NCBI RefSeq assembly: GCF_029227915.1
Contig: NC_079889.1
Span: forward strand, 1,242,001 to 1,306,000
DNA length: 64,000 bases
Source: Hydractinia symbiolongicarpus
Taxonomy: Eukaryota; Cnidaria; Hydrozoa; Anthoathecata; Hydractiniidae
Direction of reading: 5' to 3'
A program made the position numbers and the translations under genes. Each line of letters opens with the position of its first letter. The stretch's first letter is position 1. Of the stretch, positions 59,553 through 64,000 are shown piece after piece. The notes under the pieces are model-generated. The model had not been told where the DNA came from, did not search any database, and worked only from the letters and a program-made list of their open reading frames with translations.

Positions 59553-62141
59553 ATAATAAGGATGATAGCAAGAGCGACGAAAATGACTACGTCGACTCAG
59601 ACAATGACGATGATGATTGGTGATACTGATGAAGAAAAACGAAGGTGTCACAAGAAAACAAATTGGCGTGGTGTATCAAGATCAGTTTTTTGTCAGTCAG
59701 GTTGAGTTTGGTAAATCGAGCATAGTCATGCTGCACAACTCAAACGATTTAACACAAATATAAGCAGAGCTGTACATTTCTAATCAATTTAGCTTTTATA
59801 GGGCTTAGGTGAAGACAAGTCAATTAAATGTTCTACACGCATATTTGAGGGGTCAGTCAGTCCGCAAAATAACAATAAACTTTAGTATTTAGTATATAGT
59901 ATTGGCGCACTGATTTTTTTCTGTGCATCAGATGATAAAAATTAAAATTTATGAAGCTGAATAATATAAAATAACAAAATCCATTTACCATGTATCCTGC
60001 ACAGGGGATACTGTGTTTTAGGGTACAGAACACACAATGCAAGTTTGAAGTTTAAGTGAGAATACAACTTAAAAAAAACTGCATTATTATTCTATAGTTT
60101 TTTGGAAAAATAGGTTTAGCTATTTGATTGGTCCCGCAATTGCCTTTGCATTATGTACCAAGTTTCCTGTACTTACTATAAATACAAAAAACGAAGCAGG
60201 TTTTATAGCACCGTTTTTTTAATCCTTAGTGTTAATAATTATTCTGACACGGTCGCTATTATGTAATGTTTATGACACAAATTTACTTGAACAACTTAGA
60301 GAGAAAAAACTGCATTTAAAAATTTCCCTAATAAAGCAATTAAAATTATTAACAAAAAGGTCATTAATATACTCCGTCCAACCCATAAGAGAATGGACAT
60401 TACACCAAGAATGATGAAGATTATTATAATGATGATGATGATGATGATTATGATAAGGATGATGTTAATGACCATGAGGGGGAGGGTGATAGCAAGAGCG
60501 ACGGATGACCGTGAGGGTGAGGGTGATAGCAAGAGCGACGATAATGACTACGTCGACTTAGACAATGACGATGATGATTGTTGATAATGATGACATGTTA
60601 CATCCTATACCTTGCATATCTCTGTGTTTGTATCTATACTTCTTCGCTTTGCACAATCTGATGCCATCAATGATGGAAGCATGATTTAATTCATCACTTA
60701 TGATTGCATCTTCTGGTGTGAGTAAACTTTCAAACAAACCTGCATTTGCATCAAAACAACTGATATACAAAATTGTATCTTCACGATTGTGAAAGTGAGA
60801 AATACTTTTTTCCAAATCTTTATGGATATCCTGGTAAGAAAAAACAAAAACAAGATTGTATCTCGAATGTAGCATTTCCCTAAACATACCTATTATCACA
60901 ATAATAGTTGAATACCAAACTTATAATATTATTTAATCATTTAGCAATTAGAATTTTCAATAAACAGAAGTTTTTATACTAGCATTGCAAAACTTTTCAA
61001 AAAACACACTGGTAAAGTGTACATAAAATGAAGTTTTTTCTGACCCAGGTAGTTCAGTTGTACGCCATAACTTACCAAGATTAGGTGTGACAGTGAACCT
61101 GAATAGCTAATCAGCTCAGCTTTGTTTTTTGTTTTTATAAACATACCAAAGCTTTTTTTTACCAAGGTAAGAAAGGAATAAGAGAAACGAAAAGTATTTT
61201 AAATAGGGAGTAGTCCTTCAAAGTATTTTTATAACCTCTTTATTGCATACCTGTGTTCCACATATGAATCGGACAGAACTTAAGCCAGCACCATGTGTAT
61301 CTAATGCTTTTCTAGCTGCATTGATGACTTCGGGATGAGACTAAAAATGATAACAAAACTTGACAGAAACATACTCACAAACTATGGAAGTATTTGCGGT
61401 GCATTTCCCTTGTCAATGGGAAATACAGAAGGTACAAGAAATGCAGGACTATTTCGTAAAAGTTTAAGCCCTGCAAAGAACTTTCATCATGTCCTGACTT
61501 TATTTACCTAAGCAAGGTGTCTTTATGTATAAAGCCGAGGGAAAGGTAAAAAAGAATAATAAAATTGACTAAAGCAAATTTCAGTTTTTGTTTCTCCCAA
61601 AAACTCATGAAAAATGTGCCAAAGATATTATGACCAAACATCAAAAAAAAAAAAAATTTTTAAAGTTCTAACTTCGAAATAATAATTCGATTGCAAAGGT
61701 TATGCAAGTCAAGAAAACAGATGCAAAAACAATTAAAATAAATAAATAAATAAATAAAGTAAGGCTTATTCTCACGAAATATTAGAAATTTGGATATTTG
61801 TTAAATTTATTCCTTATGTCAAGAATATATGTTAACAAACTTTTTCCATTAAGTATAGAACTATTTTTACCTAAACTAAGAATGACCAGTAAAATTTTAG
61901 TTTTTACAGCGTAAAATAAAATTTGAGATCCAAACATTTTACTTACCGACAATCCAAGGTAGTTGTTAGCACAAAAATTCAGCAGTTTATTATCACTTCC
62001 TTCAACTGTTATCACATTAGACTGTGGTGAAGTAATTACGTTTTCAGTTTTCCAAGTACCTGCTTCCTGTATTGCAGAGAGCTGGGTCCTCAAAATATCA
62101 CGCATATTTGCAAGACCAGACATGCATCTTTTACGAATCAT
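39591..62141 (-). CDS. GCAT: Glycine C-acetyltransferase (2-amino-3-ketobutyrate CoA ligase)
   Basis: PLP enzyme that splits 2-amino-3-ketobutyrate with CoA into glycine and acetyl-CoA, the second step of threonine breakdown, in mitochondria in animals. Exons from 5' to 3': 62141-61947, 61340-61251, 60830-60611, 58500-58398, 57857-57771, 56741-56659, 55856-55747, 55064-54963, 43286-43211, 39847-39800 and 39700-39591. Every junction is GT-AG, all phases close, and the total is 1224 bp (407 aa plus stop), close to the roughly 420 aa of vertebrate GCAT. Visible motifs: [51 protein letters not shown] (Asp and His at about 219 and 222), [18 protein letters not shown] with the PLP lysine at about 253, HPICPVM and [17 protein letters not shown]. 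The N-terminus [10 protein letters not shown] is a short basic, possibly cleavable leader. Exon 9 has MMPDE where LGDA is usual. Introns 8 (11.7 kb), 9 (3.4 kb) and 3 (2.1 kb) are loaded with repeats. Confidence 0.95.
39999..40060 (+). mobile_element. Helitron-like 5' end
   Basis: TCTATATAATAATACGGAGA follows ATTTTTTTAGA-like sequence (complement), with TGTGTCTGTCC after it, as in the other copies. A matching 3' end was not found nearby, so this may be a longer relative covering the next ~650 bases, or a truncated one. Confidence 0.4.
40370..40640 (+). repeat. Diverged tandem pair, about 163-bp unit
   Basis: CATTTTCTTGATCAGC occurs at about 40397 and 40560. Both are preceded by ACATGATC-type words and followed by a similar AAGNTCTANA...GGCAAC text. 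It lies in GCAT intron 9. Confidence 0.55.
41300..42620 (+). pseudogene. Decayed intron-containing integrase-core (DDE-type) gene
   Basis: Three open segments look like successive exons. (a) Within about 41310-41493 are TYEEICNIL, an [19 protein letters not shown]-like helix block and AVQE, then GTATGT. (b) About 41985-42236 reads [38 protein letters not shown] and GATHIIA, then GTTAAT. (c) About 42477-42619 reads [13 protein letters not shown] and [17 protein letters not shown]. Together these match a rve-type integrase-core family common in cnidarians. Segment (a) has two in-frame stops and (b) one. The expected second catalytic Asp is Tyr (IAIYGRF) and the Asp before the glycine-rich block in (c) is lost, so it is dead. 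It lies in GCAT intron 9, on the opposite strand. Confidence 0.6.
43395..43570 (+). mobile_element. Short dispersed element, family 2, copy 1
   Basis: It contains GGAGCTTCAAATGCGCT, CCCTTCGCAGG, GATAACAGTTCGCATAGAA and GGCTATCCTGGGTGAATAA, ending in an A/T-rich TAATAA tail. The same text recurs at 48440. The TAGCTCAAATGG near the start resembles a weak box A. It lies in GCAT intron 8. Confidence 0.55.
45010..45185 (+). other. Open segment with CxxC motif and good splice donor, unknown
   Basis: A frame open between stops reads [20 protein letters not shown], then [20 protein letters not shown] and NLIQDN, followed by GTAAGT at 45162. A possible acceptor GACAG ends at 45055. The composition is very protein-like for this AT-rich region, and CYKCHGE could be half a zinc-binding site. 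It lies on the + strand inside GCAT intron 8. It may be a mobile-element exon or a nested gene. Confidence 0.35.
45361..45420 (+). other. tRNA-like promoter remnant
   Basis: GATCCAGGTTCGAATTCTGG contains a box B-like GGTTCGAATTC. A similar GATCCAGGTTCAAGTCCTGG occurs at about 51884. Both are probably heads of an old tRNA-derived SINE. No cloverleaf is evident. Confidence 0.35.
45585..45995 (+). repeat. ~410-bp dispersed repeat, copy 1
   Basis: It shares long blocks with 47255-47675, including GGAATGCCATGTCTACTGAA, GCCGTGGCTTAATTCGTTGT and CGCTTTTTAGCTAGAAAACG. No coding potential or clear terminal structure was seen. Confidence 0.8.
46367..46778. mobile_element. Inverted-repeat element with CGGAAAAATTTTCGGA words
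   Basis: The left end TTGGGATTACGATAAGAACG, followed by AAAATG, resembles the complement of the right end (ACATTGGGAACGAAAATTTT). The interior has GCGGAAAAATTTTCGGACAA and, in the right half, its inverse. It is non-coding and lies between the two ~410-bp repeats. Confidence 0.5.
47255..47675 (+). repeat. ~410-bp dispersed repeat, copy 2
   Basis: Same family as 45585-45995, about 1.67 kb apart, diverged by substitutions and small indels. Confidence 0.8.
48270..48369 (+). mobile_element. Helitron-like element, diverged copy 7
   Basis: It starts TCTACTGCATAATGTTCACT, has TCTGTCTGTTAGGCAAAGAT, and ends TCACGACTAG before T. The 3' hairpin is decayed. Confidence 0.5.
48440..48555 (+). mobile_element. 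Short dispersed element, family 2, copy 2
   Basis: TAGGAGCTTTAAATGCGCTA, CCCCTTCGCAGG, GGAACTGAAAAGGATATCAT and GGGCAAATAA match the copy at 43395. The tail is TAATAACAATAAT. Confidence 0.55.
49925..50150 (+). repeat. ~410-bp dispersed repeat, diverged partial copy 3
   Basis: CTTTCTACTTGTGG, ATGCGCATG and TAGTTTTGTTTGTCTCG line up with the right half of the copies at 45585 and 47255. Confidence 0.45.
50860..51310 (+). pseudogene. Decayed coding remnant, unknown family
   Basis: Short protein-like stretches in shifting frames: [19 protein letters not shown], then [17 protein letters not shown] followed by [10 protein letters not shown], then [20 protein letters not shown]. Stops separate them. 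The CxCxxCxxC cluster recalls the one in the opposite-strand remnant at 52733-52998. I do not recognise the family; a mobile-element origin is likely. Confidence 0.35.
51369..51524 (+). mobile_element. Helitron-like short element, copy 8 (cleanest)
   Basis: It starts TCTATATTATAATGCCCG, has a short TCTG tract and the CACGCAAAATGGTAGCTTAG core, then the hairpin CCCGTGGATTTTCCACGGG, TTAACGA and CTAG followed by T. It matches copy 1 closely apart from the length of the TCTG tract. It lies in GCAT intron 8. Confidence 0.72.
51525..52732. other. Intron 8 of GCAT, little recognised
   Basis: Apart from the box B-like remnant at about 51884-51903, nothing is supported. Confidence 0.4.
52733..52998 (-). 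pseudogene. Decayed coding remnant with CxCxxC cluster, unknown family
   Basis: The - strand reads [39 protein letters not shown], a stop, a frame change, then [12 protein letters not shown] followed by [11 protein letters not shown] and [15 protein letters not shown]. The protein-like composition and broken frames mark a relic. It is not identified. Confidence 0.35.
52999..54044. other. Intron 8 of GCAT, nothing supported
   Basis: A 71-codon ORF (53196-53411, +) has no recognisable domain. Confidence 0.4.
54045..54262. repeat. Large imperfect inverted repeat with inner palindrome
   Basis: AATAATATAGTAGGAATAAG (with GAGTGAA after it) at about 54073-54100 faces its complement at about 54200-54232. 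Inside the right arm, ATTATTTTTTACTTTCT and AGAAAGTAAAAAATAAT form a 17-base-pair stem with a six-base loop (about 54231-54270). It could extrude as a hairpin. Confidence 0.65.
54528..54850 (+). mobile_element. tRNA-derived SINE, copy 3 (longest)
   Basis: CGCAGCTTAGTGGTTATAAC (box A region) and GGGGTTCCATTCCC (box B) lead. Then come CATAGCCCCGGGTTAACCCA, GGGGAGATGGCGCAC, CGTTGGATGTTGCAGGGAGT, and a tail with CTCTCCTGGAAATAATGAAC. It lies about 110 bases from GCAT exon 8. Confidence 0.78.
56495..56521. repeat. Short interstitial telomere-like repeat
   Basis: CCCTAAACCCTAACCCTAAC followed by CCTAGGG, about four units of CCCTAA, in GCAT intron 6. TTAGGG is the usual animal telomere unit, including in cnidarians. 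Confidence 0.7.
58508..59630. repeat. Tandem segmental duplication in GCAT intron 3, unit A
   Basis: From GAAGAAAAAC at 58508 this segment repeats as 59631-60598. The block 58696-59462 matches 59665-60431 at a constant offset of 969 bases with very few differences, so the duplication is recent. Unit A has about 156 bp at 58540-58695 that unit B lacks, and a much longer ATG/GAT tract. Confidence 0.9.
59461..59550. repeat. (TGA)n microsatellite, about 30 units
   Basis: An uninterrupted GAT/ATG tract. Unit B of the duplication has about five units at the same place. Apparent poly-Met and poly-His ORFs are artefacts. Confidence 0.95.
59631..60598. repeat. Tandem segmental duplication in GCAT intron 3, unit B
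   Basis: Second copy of the preceding unit. It ends close to the 3' end of GCAT exon 3 (donor at 60610). It has its own small internal duplication, GAGGGTGATAGCAAGAGCGA, at about 60479-60540. Confidence 0.9.
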
Positions 62142-63404
62142 GGTTAGTTTTAAGATCTATGTTTTGAAATCACATATATTTTAATTAAAGTAGTTTATTG
62201 TCAAAAAGTACACTAAAAAAAACATGCGACATCCTTAAACTCATCAAGAGTCATTTTTATCATGTGGTTAGGGCTACCTTTTTCTTTTTTTGTATGCATT
62301 AAATTAAATACTTATTTTGAAATTTATGCTTGAATAATTCAAACTTAAAAAGAGACTTACTGATGGCACTCAAACAAAAACAGTGTTTAAAATTTTTGTA
62401 ACAGAGTTATGCTTTAATGAATCATCTTTTTTGTGCACCATGGGACAAACATAGGGGGTGTTATGTGTTAAACGTTTGCTTTTATTTTTTTTTACCATTA
62501 AAACATCATCGTACAAAAAGCTAATTTTTAATCAAGCGTTTCTTATACCCAATCAAAAAACTAAAAAACTCAATTGGGGTGAGTAGTTTGCAAATGCCGA
62601 GATTGAAAAAATTAATTTTCACGGATCGCAAGATTTTTTTCCACTGTCGAGATTCGAAAATTTTGCATGGATTAATTGTCACGAAAAGTCTAAAAATTCG
62701 TGAAATTGTGAAAATTAATCAACGTAAGGTATGTTGAAATATTTTTTCTTTAAAATGTGGCATATCATATAAAAGCTTTTGTTTTAGTTTTTCTAATTTG
62801 ATGTAAAAATTTATGTATAGCGGCATAAAGACAGCCAGGAAAACATTTTATTAGAAGTTAAAAACATATCATTTGCTGAAACAGCATCTATAAATTTCTA
62901 AAACTGCACAATCAACCAAGTGACTAAATAAAAATATTCGTTTTGTATAACTATTATAATTATCAACATTGCTCTACATTCCAAAATAAGTAAATTTTTG
63001 TTTTAGAATTTTATTTGAACACAAAAACATCAATTTAAAGTTTTAGAATCTAATTTTTAACACAAAACCTTGTTCGTCATAATTAGAAGAATATTTTCGT
63101 TCTACTGATAAACTATTAAACCCAAATCTGTCCTGCAGGCTTAGAAAATAAAGACACAAAATATCATTGTCCTTTTTACAGTGATGTAACTAGTACTTAT
63201 GTTAAACCTCAAGAACTTCAAATCAAAACCATAAATCATCAGTCGGAAAAGAAAAAAAATTTTAAAACGAGGGTTGTTGTGATGGGTGTGGTGATGAAAA
63301 CAAGTTGTATATGGGGAGGGTCCACAATAGCTAAAACACTCAGCTCTGCCAATAATAGCATGAAACGCTAACATTATTTTCAAATTAAAAGAAAGTTACT
63401 GTCT
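62142..63404. other. Upstream of GCAT, promoter not placed
   Basis: Between 62600 and 62720 there are diverged inverted words (TTAATTTTCACG / CGTGAAATTGTGAAAATTAA), probably an old inverted-repeat element. No TATA box or first non-coding exon is evident. Confidence 0.35.
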
Positions 63405-63480
63405 GGCAACGAGTGGGATTCGATTCGTGGCCCCAAAACTGGAAGCCACAGACCACTACTCTATTTTCAGCAACTTGTTA
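63405..63480 (-). mobile_element. tRNA-derived sequence (SINE head)
   Basis: The complement reads TAGAGTAGTGGTCTGTGGCT (box A-like), GGGGCCAC and GAATCGAATCCCACTCG (box B-like). Anticodon-arm-like GTGGC/GCCAC can pair, but no acceptor stem forms, so it is tRNA-derived and not a working tRNA. Confidence 0.5.
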
Positions 63481-64000
63481 GTGACACTCTTAGTAGTAGG
63501 TTATGTAAATGACGTATGTGTGTAGACAACACTTTATCAACATATAATAGTTAAAACAAATCACATTAAGATTTGAGAAGCCATATATATAGTTTATATC
63601 CAAGTGTGTTACATACAAAATAATTTACATTCAGTTGTCTAAAGGTGGTAAAGAGAAAACACAACAAATTGAAATATCTTTTCCAGAGGGAAATAACATT
63701 ACATCTGAACTAACTTTCGTTAAAATAAAATTTTCATTTTTGCTTTTAAAATCCTCATCTTAGTAATATTTAAAACTACCTAAAAATCAAAAACAAATTA
63801 TGGTGATAATTCGATCTACCAATATTATTGATAAAATAAACATGAACTTTCAATATACTGATAATTTTACTGGTAAAAAGTTTACCAATAACTTTTACGA
63901 ACTAGTACTATGGTTTGGTATAGTTCTCCTTAAATTGTAACAAATGATCTGGATCAAAGAACAAACTCAATGTACAACAAAACTCACTTTTCTGTTTTTT
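63481..64000. other. Nothing recognised
   Basis: AT-rich end of the window. Confidence 0.4.

Noticed and set aside
59301-59705. Poly-His and poly-Met open frames
   Set aside because: Produced by the GAT/ATG microsatellite on either strand.
61782-62141. 119-codon protein starting at the GCAT ATG
   Set aside because: It reads through the exon 1 donor at 61946; the GCAT reading continues in exon 2 at 61340.
63405-63480. Functional tRNA gene
   Set aside because: Box A and box B resemblances exist but the acceptor ends do not pair.

Overview
The window looks like nuclear DNA from an animal. It is AT-rich, its genes are split into many small exons by GT-AG introns, and non-coding space and mobile-element debris fill most of it. 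The intron-rich Rab gene, the divergent single-exon receptor, and relics of integrase-core and Mutator-like transposase families common in cnidarian genomes make a cnidarian (perhaps a hydrozoan) my best guess. That is inference, not proof.

Three genes are well supported. (1) On the + strand, 8369-23506, a large Rab GTPase of the RASEF/CRACR2A/RAB44 class: EF-hands, coiled coils and a C-terminal Rab domain. All reading-frame phases close across 16 coding exons to give 1171 aa. An alternative first coding exon at 15471-15964 ends in the same phase and would give a 1206-aa form without EF-hands. (2) On the - strand, 32687-33697, a single-exon seven-transmembrane receptor. (3) On the - strand, 39591-62141, an 11-exon glycine C-acetyltransferase (GCAT; 2-amino-3-ketobutyrate CoA ligase) of 407 aa. 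It includes a small exon 9 at 43211-43286 isolated by an 11.7-kb and a 3.4-kb intron.

Pieces: the last ~90 codons of a polyamine oxidase at 28257-28529, with no upstream exons recognised; a decayed Mutator-like transposase (about 25945-26800, -); a decayed integrase-like gene that still shows exon-intron structure (41300-42620, +), lying antisense inside a GCAT intron; and several exon-like or decayed open stretches I cannot name.

Layout: 0-8.3 kb is repeats and intergenic sequence; 8.3-23.9 kb the Rab gene; 23.9-32.6 kb mobile-element debris and the oxidase fragment; 32.6-33.7 kb the receptor; 33.7-39.6 kb satellites and short inverted-repeat elements; 39.6-62.1 kb GCAT, its introns crowded with repeats; 62.1-64 kb upstream of GCAT. 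Recurrent mobile families are a short Helitron-like element (5' TC, 3' hairpin plus CTAG, often carrying a TCTG tract), a tRNA-derived SINE (three copies), a second short dispersed family (two copies), and several elements with terminal inverted repeats. The three genes show no obvious functional link.
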